From positions 25,491,231 through 25,555,230 of the forward strand of contig OX421500.1 in assembly GCA_949126835.1 (NCBI GenBank): a stretch of 64,000 bases of DNA, read 5' to 3'. This stretch comes from Anisus vortex (lineage: Eukaryota > Mollusca > Gastropoda > Planorbidae). The translations under genes were made by a program, and so were the position numbers. A model generated the notes under the pieces. That model ran no database searches. It saw only the letters and a list, made by a program, of their open reading frames with translations, and had not been told where the DNA came from. Below, one piece after another: positions 35,215 through 47,224 of the stretch (position 1 is the first letter of the stretch; every line of letters begins with the position of its first letter).

Positions 35215-35770
35215 TATTAACAAAAAAATCAGTAGCGATAGAGACAAGAAAAAAAGTGATACATAGAACCAAAATTTATTACATGGCTGCGAAGCATGGA
35301 CAATGAAAACAAATTGCATTTTTGGAAAGTGCAGAGATGTGGCTTTATAGAATAATGGAGTGAGTGGCATAGACAGAAAAACGATCTAATGTGAAGGTGC
35401 TCAAAGGGCAGATACTAATAGAGAAGCAATTTTAAAGATCCTGAAGAGGAAATCAACATTAGTATGCCACATAATTAGACAAGAAAACATCGAGAACATC
35501 ATAATAACTAGATGACTGGGGAGAAAGTGATGCAGAAGTCGACAGAGAAGGAAAATATAAGAGGACCTAACGGAATGGCATAGCAAAAAACAACAGAAAG
35601 GCTAGAGCTTGCCAGAAGAAACGATATGAGGAAAGACATGATCGCCTACGCCAACCGGCATGATGATGATGATATGAGGAAAGACATGATCGCCTACGCC
35701 AACCTTATGATGATGATGATATGAGGAAAGACATGATCGCCTACGCCAACCTTATGATGATGATGATGCG
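35215..35770 (+). mobile_element. RTE-like LINE 3' end with reiterated tail
   Basis: Reads DLTEWHS, QENIENIIIT and related words with stops. The final 45-50 bp (atgaggaaagacatgatcgc plus tacgccaac and (atg)n) are repeated three times. Homologous to 1085-1565. Confidence 0.75.
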
Positions 35771-36600
35771 GACAAAAATATTAAATATAATATTATAAGA
35801 TGTTTACGTTTGTTAGCCAGCTTTGGTATGGTAAATTTTATTTAAATTTGTTTGCAATAGTAGATTCATTTATTTATGAAAAAAAAAAGTGTTTTGTGAA
35901 AGGCGTGAATGCTTACGTTGGAGTTTACAATTATATTTTTTATTATTGTTTACTTTCAAAACAAGATGAGAAAATAAATTGTCTCAAATTCTATGCCTAG
36001 TATTACAAGAAACTTTTGGTTATTAAAGTATTTTGTTGTTGTGTTTTGCCTTCCTAAAAACAAATATCTTATAAATCTTACAATTTCAATTCTTCTTATG
36101 TACATAAACGACCTAATTATGTCTAAATGTTGATATTAAATGATGACATCCAATACATAGCATTGTAAATTAAAATGAAACTTTCCCGTTGATTAAAGTA
36201 GTTCGATACTTTAAGTTTCCATTCATGTAATTATATAGAGTCTAGGTTTCGTAGCACAATTTTTAGGCTAGTCATTTTCTAGAAAAAGTTTTGCTTATGT
36301 TATATCATTAAACTGTTATTGATTATTTCCAATAGGATGTAAGCAATGTATTATTATGTTTAGATGTAACATTTTTTAGGTTTTAAGACTTATAAAATTT
36401 AGTGACACGCAACTGAAACTGTTTAAAATATATGTATAGAACTAGAAGTGTATACTTTAAATAAAGTATATGTAATTTATTGCCTTTTTCTGTTTGGTCT
36501 CATAACATAGAATTATGATATACATGTAATTACTAACTGGTATAGAATTACTTTCTGGTATTCAAATACCAGCGAGTCACAACGTTAAAGTTCCGGGTGA
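35771..36600. other. Duplicated flank, no gene seen
   Basis: Aligns with 1600-2410 and 63330-64000. Confidence 0.5.
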
Positions 36601-36750
36601 AATCCACAGGTGGGGAGAAGGTGGGGAGAAGGTGGGGAGAAGGTGGGGAAAAGCATTTGACCGTTTTCTTTGTAAGGCGGCACGACCAATCGCGGGGTGA
36701 CTAGTCACGGAAAGGATCATGTTGTGTTACCCCCCCCCCCCCCCCCCTCC
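36601..36750. repeat. Short G-rich tandem (ggtggggagaa, 4 copies) and poly-C run
   Basis: 36608-36655 holds the tandem; 36730-36749 is a C homopolymer. Equivalent to the G tract at 2430. Confidence 0.85.
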
Positions 36751-36784
36751 CGATTCACGCCATAGACGAGAGCTGGAAAGCTCG

Positions 36785-37775
36785 TCCGGTTTATTTTAAG
36801 ACATACACGATTGTAATTCAAGTATTTGGCATCGTGAGACGATGGTGCATCACCGTGGGTTGAGGTTGCATTTTCGCGTGTGTCTGAGCAGACCTATCTT
36901 TAAAAGGGCAGACTTTATCACATCTTTTACGCACGTGTTCTGTGCTTTTCATTTTCCTCGCCTTTCTCCTAGCTTTTTTTTCTACGCTCTCCCCCGTCCT
37001 GTGCTCCTCTACCGTGCGTCAGGTGGATCGATCGTCTGCTTTCCACTCCCAGCTGGCTGCTCTCATGTCTCTCTGGCAGACAGCTTTGTATCGGAAGTGT
37101 GAGTGACCTGTTTTTCTCTTTGCCAATTCTCCATATAGGAGGAATAAGAAGTCCTTAGAAATTCTACCTGAGCTCATTCTTTTTACATGCCCGAGCCATC
37201 AAAGGCATCTTTCGCTAAAAACTGAGAAAATGCTTTGGGCACGCGTCAAAACCTCGCTATTGAGTACTTTGTCCTGCCATGTAATGCCAAGAATGCATCG
37301 CAGGCACCTCAAATGGAAGCTATTTAGCTTACGCTCATGGGGCTTGTACTTGTAGGTGGTCCATGTTTCACTTCCATAGAGCAGCGTGCTGATGACGCAG
37401 GCCTGGTAGACACACAATTCGGTTATCTCTGCCAGCTGGGTGTTTTCCCAAAAGCCATTTACTGGGTTTAACCATTGAGGCAACTATATTGCCGATTCTA
37501 CAGTTTATTTTATCCTCGATGGACAGTAAACTGAAAACATTGGACCCCAAGTAAGTGGAGCTGTCCACAACTTCCAAGTTTTCGTTGTCTATAATAATAG
37601 TAGAAGGGATCATGTGGTAGAATTTAGGGTTATATTTGTCTTTTTGAAGCTGATCTACAGGCCAAATTCTTTTCAGGCGTTGACGAAGCTCGACACAAGC
37701 TTTTCCAGGCCTGTCTCTGTGTGTGTTATCAGGGCATTGTAATCAGCGAAAAAGCAGCTCGCTAATTGATTACGC
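36785..37775 (-). mobile_element. LINE ORF2 C-terminal half, antisense, split by another LINE
   Basis: The minus strand, in several frames, gives LLFADYNALITHTETGL, a STYLGSNVFS-type segment, CVISTLLYGSETWT, CLRCILGITWQDKV and the 3' end shared with 2575-3135. The N-terminal half of the same element continues at 39205-40275 beyond the inserted LINE. Confidence 0.85.
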
Positions 37776-37804
37776 TGTCGTTTATCTTTTGGCTCAGAGA
37801 CGGG

Positions 37805-39200
37805 CAGTGTTGAAAAGTCCTCCATCAGCTCTTGTGTTAATGCTAATAATCTACTTGACCCGTTCCAATCTGCCTATCGTCATGGCCACAGTTGCGAAAC
37901 AGCACTTCTGCGAGTCCTAAATGATGTACTTTGTAGTGCTGATCGTGGCGAACTATCACTATTAGTGTTGCTTGACTTAAGTGCAGCTTTCGACGTAATT
38001 GACCATGAGCTTCTTCTAGCCAGGCTTAAAAAGGAGATGGGCATCACGGGTAATGCGCTGCGGTGGTTCACGTCTTATTTGGAGGATAGGACCCAATATG
38101 TTGTGGTAAAACAAGCTTCTTCGCAGAGCACACCACTGAGGTACGGAGTACCACAAGGCTCTGTATTGGGACCTATACTATTCTCTATCTATACTAGTAA
38201 ACTCGGCAAAATCATTAGTACCCATGGCGTAAATCGTAAGCTATTTGCTGACGACACGGAATTATACATTAGTTTCAATCCTGATCCTGCTTCCTGTGCT
38301 GCGGCTGTAAAATCTCTTGAAGACTGCTGCCTGTCAGTGAAATCGTGGATGGTGGAAAATAGGCTAAAGCTAAATGATGATAAAACAGTGGCAATATTGT
38401 GTGGGTCTCATGCTAAACTTAAAACCTCTAAGCTAGAAGCAATAAAAGTTGGCACTGCTGAAATTACCTTATCTGACTATGTAAAAGATCTTGGCTTGTT
38501 TATTGACAGTAAACTTTCAATGACTACCCATGTCAGCTCTGTCGTCCGGGCTTGCTCTATGCAATTACGAGCCTTAGGTCAATTGCGACCTCATCTAAAC
38601 AAGAAAACAGCAAATGCTGTTGCCGTCTCTCTTATTCTCTCAAGACTTGATTACTGCAACAGCTGCTTGTGGGGGATTCCAAAAAAGCAGATTGAGAGAC
38701 TCCAGAAGGTGCAGAACAATGCTGCACGCATAGTATCTCTGGTCGAGAGGTCCGCTCACATCACCCCTATACTTAGGGATCTCCACTGGCTCCCCGTGCA
38801 AAAGCGAATTGAATTTAAGCTTCTTTCCCTGGCATTCAGCTGCTTGGATGGCACTGCACCTAGCTATCTTCAAAACATTCTTACAACATATGTTCCAGCA
38901 AGAGATCTCCGTTCAAGTGAAAAGTCATTACTTAGGACTCCCAGTCTTATTGGACATAGAAAGAAAACCTTTGGAGTGCGCGCCTTTGAGGCGGTGGCGC
39001 CCGTATTATGGAACAATTTGCCTATTTCACTAAGGCAAACTGAAGCAAAGTCTTTTAAAAAGAACCTAAAGTCCTATATGTTTAAGTAATCATTGTCTAA
39101 TTTGTGCTCTTGTATCTATGTCATGACAGCGCACTGAGCATGCTATTATAGCATGGATAGTTGCGCTATAAAAGTGCTCATTATTATATTATTATATTAT
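37805..39200 (+). mobile_element. CR1/Jockey-type LINE with long open reverse transcriptase, inserted in another LINE
   Basis: An open frame from about 37810 to 39089 carries SAYRHGHSCETALLRVL, LLDLSAAFDVIDHELL, GVPQGSVLGPILFSIY, LFADDTELYIS (catalytic DD retained), KDLGLFIDSKLSM, LDYCNSCLWGIP, ITPILRDLHWLPV and NNLPISLRQ. The endonuclease domain is missing (5'-truncated), so it cannot move on its own. The 3' region from 39129 matches the SINE tail, and the element ends in (att)n. It is the least decayed LINE in the window and so probably recent. Confidence 0.93.
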
Positions 39201-39204
39201 TAAC

Positions 39205-40275
39205 CAGATTCCATCTCTGCTATCATTGAAGGCGTATCGGAGCCGTACGGAAAAAAACTATTGCAGACAGTGTTGGTGCAAGTACACAATCTTGCTTTAA
39301 TCCGCTGCTGACCGGAAACGCTTCGGAGGTAGCTCAGTTGAAGTACACCGAGCCATGTAATGTTATCATGGATCGGTCTGGTTATGGTGAGAAGGTGTGG
39401 GGGACAGCCAATATTTTTCCAGAATTTGGAACAGCCCACTGCGTCATACTAAATTAGAGGCCTTTGTGACGACAACGAAAGCTCTCTGCATTTTTCCTGC
39501 AGCTCTCTGCATTTTTCCTGCAGCTGCCGTATGGAGAACATCATGTCTATGGTAGACCAACCAGCCCAAAAACCACATTGTGGCTCTGGATACAAACGTG
39601 TGAGAGTGACGCCGACAAAGGCATTTCCTACAATACTGAGAAGTGAGATGCCACGATAGTTATTGCAGTCGCTTCTATTGCCCTTATTCTTATAATAGCG
39701 TCACTATGTTTGCGTCCTTCAGGGATGTATTACTTTTCCCAGCAGAGGGCTAGCAGCTCGTGCAAGGGCTCAAGTAACACTGACTTAATATTCTTCAGAG
39801 CTACGGGTGGTATTCCATTATTTTCATGAGCTTTTCCACAGGCTAAGCAGTCGATGGCCTAGCTTAGCTCTTCCTGTGTGGGCGTGGCATCTAGTTCTTC
39901 CATAAGCGACATGTCAGGGATGCCATGTAGAGCTGTTCTGGAGACTGTGTTAACTGTTGCATACAGTTCCAGGTAGTTTCAATCAGCGTTTGAGCTGCTC
40001 CGCCTCATTCTTGATGATTTCTAAGTGGACCGGGCCTCGTGATTGCTCCCTACTCTAGTATTGAAGTTGCCTAAGAGATAGATCGCCTTATTTTTGTGTG
40101 CCGGCTTATTTTTGGTCCAAAGCTTTATAGAACTGATCCTTCTCTTTTGGGGTGGAACAGAGAGTTGGGGAGTACACACTAAACATATTTGCTGGGCCCT
40201 CAGATGTTCTGAGTCGTAGACTGGTGATGGGGGTTCCACGGAGGTTAGGGGGGTATTCTTTATGGTCAAAGGTTG
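39205..40275 (-). mobile_element. LINE endonuclease and RT N-terminal half, antisense
   Basis: The minus strand gives the endonuclease part (YLLGNFNTRVGSNHEAR near 40060), an internal deletion, MEELDATPTQEEL, CGKAH.NNGIPP, and GCPPHLLTITRPIHDN near 39380. Continues the element at 36785-37775; the two halves flank the plus-strand LINE. Confidence 0.82.
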
Positions 40276-40279
40276 TCAA

Positions 40280-40560
40280 TTCCAGGGTAGGAGTGGGAGA
40301 AAAGCACCTACTCCTTTTAGAAATGCCCTAAAAGGCCCACGTAATGCCTCTGTTAACTATATCCCAACTCCTGTCCGTCACGTGTGGATTAATCCAAGCC
40401 GCATCGTAGCAAGTCGTTCCCTTGGTTACTACAGTAACAAGGAGAGTGATCTGCTGATTGGGCAACAGCTCATTTTTAATACGCCACCAGCTCAGATACT
40501 CCAGAGTCGCAGCAAGATGTCGATTACACTTTAAACACAGGAAGCAACAGTCTACCGGTT
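40280..40560 (+). mobile_element. LINE 5' leader fragment
   Basis: Matches 3390-3500 (gggcaacagct, ccagctcagatactccag, aagatgtcgatta). Opposite in orientation to the LINE body beside it. Confidence 0.6.
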
Positions 40561-40704
40561 CTTAGGTTATTCGAGTAAGATTTTAATTTGACATCTAACT
40601 CTTCTTATAACATACAGTTTAGTTTGAATAATCTCTTATTCGCACACTTTATACCGTCGATTTATCCCCCACCCCACCCACCCCGGCCCTCCCGCACCCG
40701 ATTA

Positions 40705-43035
40705 TCCGTCTTCGTTTGATATTAGACAATCACCTAGTTTATGAGTTTTGTTTGATGTTAGGAGACGATGATCTAGTTTATGAGTTTTGTTTGATGTTAG
40801 GAGACGATGATCTAGTTTATGAGTTTTGTTTGATGTTAGGAGACGATGATCTAGTTTATGAGTTTTGTTTGATGTTAGGAGACGATGATCTAGTTTATGA
40901 GTTTTGTTTGATGTTAGGAGACGATGATCTAGTTTATGAGTTTTGTTTGATGTTAGGAGACGATGATCTAGTTTATGAGTTTCGTTTGATGTTAGGAGAC
41001 GATGATCTAGTTTATGAGTTTTGTTTGATGTTAGGAGACGATGATCTAGTTTATGAGTTTTGTTTGATGTTAGGAGACGATGATCTAGTTTATGAGTTTT
41101 GTTTGATGTTAGGAGACGATGATCTAGTTTATGAGTTTTGTTTGATGTTATGAGACGATGATCTAGTTTATGAGTTTTGTTTGATGTTAGGAGACGATGA
41201 TCTAGTTTATGAGTTTTGTTTGATGTTAGGAGAAGATGATCTAGTTTATGAGTTTTGTTTGATGTTAGGACAAGATGATCTAGTTTATGAGTTTTGTTTG
41301 ATGTTAGGAGACGATGATCTAGTTTATGAGTTTCGTTTGATGTTAGAGACGATGATCTAGTTTATAAGTTTTGTTTGATGTTAGGAGACGATGATCTAGT
41401 TTATGAGTTTTGTTTGATGTTAGGAGACGATGATCTAGTTTATGAGTTTTGTTTGATGTTAGGAGACGATGATCTAGTTTATGAGTTTTGTTTGATGTTA
41501 GGAGACGATGATCTAGTTTATGAGTTTTGTTTGATGTTAGAAGACGATGATCTAGTTTATGAGTTTTGTTTGATGTTAGGAGACGATGATCTAGTTTATG
41601 AGTTTCGTTTGATGTTTATGAGTTTTGTTTGATGTTGGAAGACGATGATCTAGTTTATGAGTTTCGTTTGATGTAAGGAGACGATGATCTAGTTTATGAG
41701 TTTTGTTTGATGTTAGGAGACGATGATCTAGTTTATGAGTTTTGTTTGATGTTAGGAGACGATTATCTAGTTTATGAGTTTCGTTTGATGTTAGGAGACG
41801 ATGATCTAGTTTATGAGTTTCGTTTGATGTTAGGAGACGATGATCTAGTTTATGAGTTTTGTTTGATGTTAGGAGACGATGATCTAGTTTATGAGTTTTG
41901 TTTGATGTTAGGAGACGATGATCTAGTTTATGAGTTTCGTTTGATGTTAGGAGACGATGATCTAGTTTATGAGTTTTGTTTGATGTCAGGAGACGATGAT
42001 CTAGTTTATGAGTTTTGTTTGATGTTAGGAGACGATGATCTAGTTTATGAGTTTTGTTTGATGTTAGGAGATGATGATCTAGTTTATGAGTTTTGTTTGA
42101 TGTTAGGAGACGATGATCTAGTTTATGAGTTTTGTTTGATGTTAGGTAACGATGATCTAGTTTATGAGTTTTGTTTGATGTTAGGAGACGATGATCTAGT
42201 TTATGAGTTTTGTTTGATGTTAGGGAGACGATGATCTAGTTTATGAGTTTTGTTTGATGTTAGGAGACGATGATCTAGTTTATGAGTTTTGTTTGATGTT
42301 AGGAGACGATGATCTAGTTTATGAGTTTCGTTTGATGTTAGGAGACGATGATCTAGTTTATGAGTTTTGTTTGATGTTAGGAGACGATGATCTAGTTTAT
42401 GAGTTTGGTTTGATGTTAGGAGACGATGATCTAGTTTATGAGTTTTGTTTGATGTTAGGAGACGATGATCTAGTTTATGAGTTTCGTTTGATGTTAGGAG
42501 ACGATGATCTAGTTTATGAGTTTCGTTTGATGTTAGGAGACGATGATCTAGTTTATGAGTTTTGTTTGATGTTAGGAGACGATGATCTAGTTTATGAGTT
42601 TTGTTTGATGTTAGGAGACGATGATCTAGTTTATGAGTTTCGTTTGATGTTAGGAGACGATGATCTAGTTTATGAGTTTCGTTTGATGTTAGGAGACGAT
42701 GATCTAGTTTATGAGTTTTGTTTGATGTTAGGAGACGATGATCTAGTTTATGAGTTTTGTTTGATGTTAGGAGACGATGATCTAGTTTATGAGTTTTGTT
42801 TGATGTTAGGAGACGATGATCTAGTTTATGAGTTTCGTTTGATGTTAGGAGACGATGATCTAGTTTATGAGTTTTGTTTGATGTTAGGAGTCGATGATCT
42901 AGTTTATGAGTTTTGTTTGATGTTAGGAGACGATGATCTAGTTTATGAGTTTTGTTTGATGTTATGAGACGATGATCTAGTTTATGAGTTTTGTTTGATG
43001 TTAGGCAGACAATTACCTAGTTTATGAGTTATGAC
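40705..43035. repeat. 39-bp minisatellite, roughly 59 copies, 2.3 kb
   Basis: Unit atgttaggagacgatgatct plus agtttatgagttttgtttg, highly homogeneous, with occasional single-base changes and a few indels. One frame is open within each unit (MLGDDDLVYEFCL), which creates four long apparent ORFs; indels and lack of any flanking gene structure argue against coding. The first and last units are of the older gcagacaattacc type seen in block B. Confidence 0.97.
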
Positions 43036-43209
43036 TTGTGACTACTGTTTGTGTTTGTTTGGTACCACTGCTCCCCCCCCCCGCCCCACCAAAAAAAAAG
43101 TTATTTTCCTTAATTCCTTTTATTTACAAGGAATTAATTCGTTTATATGCCTACTCTATAAGCCTTTACATAGTTTCTGGTTTAATTGAAGTGATGAGAC
43201 GAAAGGTTG

Positions 43210-43830
43210 AGCATGCTATCTCTTATTCTTTATCGCTCCCCATGGAGCATAAGGCAGCAACAAAGTTCCGCCATGCCTCCCTATCTTGGGTGAGCCATCT
43301 GATTTCATGCTATGTTTTGTTGGTGGCGTTTGCTTCCTCGTCCATTGTCCTCCTCCACGTTCCCATGGGTCTTCCCCTTCGCCTTTTTCCTGGTGATGTC
43401 CATTTCAATGCACTTCTTGGGAGCCTCTTTTTGTCAATGCGGAGGATGTGACCCAGCTATCTCCATCTTCTTTTTTTGATTTCCACGATGATGAAGTTTA
43501 TACCAGTTCTCTTTTGAACTTCACTGTTGGAGATGTGGTATTCCCAGTTATTCTTTAGTATGCGACCCTCTAAGTCGGCTTTCGATTTTGGTATTGGTCT
43601 TCCAGGTCTCTGCAGCATAGAGAAGGACTGAGCGTACATTTGACTTGTATAGTTTCAGTTTTGTTCTTAGTTGCAGAGAGGATGACTTCCATATTTTTAC
43701 CAGTTTGTTGAAGGCCTGAGCTGCCATAGCTAGTCTGGTGGAGATTTCCATGTCTATGCTTCCATTAGCTGAGATGTAACTGCCAAGGTATTTGAAGCCT
43801 ACAATTAGTTTACACTTGTTTTGCTTCACC
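43210..43830 (-). mobile_element. LINE RT C-terminal end, antisense
   Basis: The minus strand reads FKYLGSYISANGSIDMEI, LYKSNVRSVLLYAAETWK, then (new frame) ILKNNWEYHI, LGHILRIDKKRLPRSALKW, RRGRPMGTWRRTM and REAWRNFVAALCS. Stops show it is dead. Inserted in block C relative to block B (compare 20100-20200). Confidence 0.85.
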
Positions 43831-44460
43831 CCCCCCCCTTTTCTCTTCTGAATATTGCTGTATTCCTTCTGACAGTATCACATTTGTTGTCACACTTATC
43901 AAAATACATATAAACTAAAATGAAAATAAAAACTATAAATAACGAGTTTCGAAAGACGTACAGACTTAGTCGCTGATAGAGTTGATTGTAGTTGGAGTTT
44001 CTTCCCTTAAACGATCATTGAAATCTACAAAATTGTCTGTACCATTTTGTTGTTGTTGTTGTTGTTAATAGTGTACGAAATATATCAACGTATGCTATCG
44101 TTTTTGCGGTTAAATTTAAATTTCTTTAAATATATCGAAAATACAATTGTGCTTTAAATGTATTTTTTTTTATTCGTGTCTTAGGCGTATACCGGTGGAT
44201 GCTCGTGTTTACGAATATGTCTCTTGCTTGTAAGGGAGAAGTAATGTGTCATTGAATTTAGTGTCGATTTTACGTGAGTGTAGATCATTATAATATAGAT
44301 AATTTATATCATCTTCTATTCAACGCTAGAGATAAATAATTGTACGTTTTAAAACTTTTATTTCTAATTTACTGTCACGTGACTGTAGAAAAAAAATCTA
44401 CATTTAACTTCCATTACTTTCTAAAGTTTCAAAGAAAAAAAAATTTTCTACCATTTCTTT
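43831..44460. other. Duplicated flank, no gene seen
   Basis: Aligns with 20180-20540 (B) and 3780-4070 (A). Confidence 0.5.
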
Positions 44461-44462
44461 AG

Positions 44463-44705
44463 TATACTAATCATGTGACTAATCATGTGACTAATCATGT
44501 GACTAATCATGTGACTAATCATGTGACTAATCATGTGACTAATCATGTGACTAATCATGTGACTAATCATGTGATTAATCATGTGACTAATCATGTGACT
44601 AATCATGTGAATAATCATGTGACTAATCATGTGACTAATCATGTGACTAATCATGTGACTAATCATGTGAATAATCATGTGACTAATCATGTGACTAATC
44701 ATGTC
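44463..44705. repeat. 12-bp minisatellite (ATCATGTGACTA), about 20 copies
   Basis: Purer and shorter than its block-A counterpart at 4074-4490. Confidence 0.97.
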
Positions 44706-45077
44706 TCTTTGTGTGTGGCGTCATTCTCGTCGCATCAGGCTGATTAATTTAATCATGAATGCGTTTGTTTGTTTCTTTGTTTGCCTTGCACTCCCATTCC
44801 ATTGACAGATCGATGCAAACGTTTTATACATTAGATCTAAAGTTTACATTAAATATTTTAAACAACACTTATACTTATATTTTTTTTATTTCAAATTAAA
44901 CATATACCTAAAATAAGAGAAAATAAATACAATTTATCAATGGCGACTTTAAAAGAAAGAAAGAAATAATCTAGAGAGAATAGATCTTGGGATCTTTTTT
45001 CACTTTGTTTTCATTGGGCTTTTGGCTTTCTTACTTTTATGTACAGATGTGCAAACTGTCGTTTGGTTTATATTCTA

Positions 45078-46190
45078 CAATGTAACAAACAAAACCTTTT
45101 TCTCTGTTTATCGAAAAAGTTTTATGTTTCTTAATTAATTTGAGCATGCTGAGTCTGAATATGACATTGTTTTTTTTTTATTGCATCAACCGTTTGATAA
45201 TAAAACCAAAAAATCAATTAAAGGGGTTGCTGCATTATTAAGCTATATCATGTAATTACATGTTAAATACTGTAATGTTTCACCTCCATATTATATATGA
45301 CTAGGAAAAACTAAAAAAAATATATTAAATTTATAATGATGTGAGTACTGGTTACCATGGCAATGGCGGCCATCTTGAAAATAAACATTACATATATGTA
45401 TTTATGAAAGTTTTTAATTTATATTTGTTGTATTATAGTTTCTGTGGGTAACTGGCTAGTAATGGTTGTTATTATTTTAAGAAAATTATGAAATTATGAT
45501 TTTTTTTTCATTTTGGTGTTGATAAATTGGCACAAAAATTATTTTATAGCTCATAAATAATATTCATAAAAAAATTATGAAAGAGACAAACAGAACTGTA
45601 ACTAGCTAGTTACCTGCAATATATATCTATGCTCATTCTTATAAGTTTAATTAACATATCTCAAAGGACTTTAAAAATTTTAAGATTTTACTGACCAAAA
45701 TACACAAAAAACAACATTTAGAGAAAAATTACTTTGAAAACAACCTTTCATTTTTTTATTTTTTATTTTTACTGTAAACTACACCACAAACATGTATTTC
45801 TTCAAAAATGACATAAACATAAACAGAAAAACAACAATAACAATAAATTGTCCAGGTACCCAAAATCGTATCCAAAATGTGCTCATATTTTTTTTTTAAA
45901 GCTCTAAATCAACATAAATAAACATCAAGGAAAAGTAATATGAAAAGTTGGATTATATAGAAAACAGACACAAAAATTCAGCATATATATATAATGTTAT
46001 AAATGCATTACACATAATATATACGAAAACTCCAAAATATACTTTATGTTTTTTCTCAAGAAATCTTGATGATAGAGCAAAACCAATGATACCATTGAAA
46101 TAAGCATACCGAAATTATGTAAATAAAACATTAAAAAAAAATAACAGAACAAAAGATATTGTTACATGGTGTTATAGGTGTGCACTGTAC
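45078..46190. mobile_element. Unidentified about 1.1-kb AT-rich insertion in block C
   Basis: Blocks A and B run continuously across this point (tttggtttatattt, then gtactgggcatttaac), while block C is interrupted. Left edge tgtaacaaacaaaac and right edge gatattgttaca are weakly inverted. No reading frame. Confidence 0.45.
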
Positions 46191-46604
46191 CATGTCTTTG
46201 TCACTTTTATTTTTTTATTGTTAATTTCTCCATTTATCTTTATTATAGGCCTACAGGGCATTTAACGACTAGACCACTTGGCCAGTGATATTTAATACGT
46301 AAATTATAGATCTTTACGTACCGTTAAGAAATAATTATATTACAATTAGAGGTTGCATTGCATATTTAATAACATATGACTAATTATTTGTTGCTTACCA
46401 TAATCACTGACTAGTGAATGGTGAATCGGTTAGCTTATCATTCATTACTGTTACTATTGAAATTTTGGTTTTACGTGTGTACTAAAACGTTTTACTTCAG
46501 TAATCAATCGTTGAAAGATTAAATCGTATCTTCTATCGTCATACTTACCTGTCATACATCTGCGTAGGTTTGTAATTGGTCATCGAAAGACAAGTGTAAA
46601 TCAA

Positions 46605-46830
46605 GAATGACACCCAATGAAACCCAATGAAACCCAATGACACCGAATGACACCCAATGACACCCAATGACACCCAATGACACCCAATGACACCCAATGA
46701 CACCCAATGACACCCAATGACACCCAATGATAACCAATGACACCCAATGACACCCAGTGACACCCAATGACACCCAATGACACCCAATGACACCCAGTGA
46801 CACCCAATGACACCCAATGACACCCAGATT
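46605..46830. repeat. 10-bp tandem repeat (cacccaatga), about 22 copies
   Basis: Nearly pure; three antisense frames look open (period 30) and are artefacts. Confidence 0.97.
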
Positions 46831-47224
46831 TTTAATGTTTTCTTCAAAGGGTATATGTCATTATGTAGGGTAATCTTAATCATACTATTGTGTTTTTTAA
46901 TTTGAATGTTGTAATATATAAAGTTGAGGGTCAGGAGTCACTAATGGTCATGAACTGTCATATCCCCTTTGTAGATTAAAGAGAACCTGGGTGTTATCCT
47001 TAAGTCATAGTTGTCTCTTAACGCCCACTAGCAATCTATGCGGGTGTCTTTATTTACAGCAACTTAGACTTGGTCAGATCCGACCTTATCGTGCGAATCA
47101 GCAAACAAACTGGCCTTATAAACTTAAAATTAGTTGTAAATCCAGGTGACTAACAAGTACTCAAGATAAAAACTTGAATATATTTCATATGAATTTTTTT
47201 TAGTTTAATTTAGACATATTGTAT

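Noticed and set aside
37965..39089. Host gene encoding a 374-residue protein
   Set aside because: It is a LINE reverse transcriptase, in frame with upstream RT sequence and followed by the LINE 3' end.
40716..42967. Four long open frames with a 13-residue repeat (LGDDDLVYEF)
   Set aside because: They follow from a 39-bp repeat without an in-frame stop. Frames break at single-base indels, there is no start/splice context, and the related block-B array is not open.
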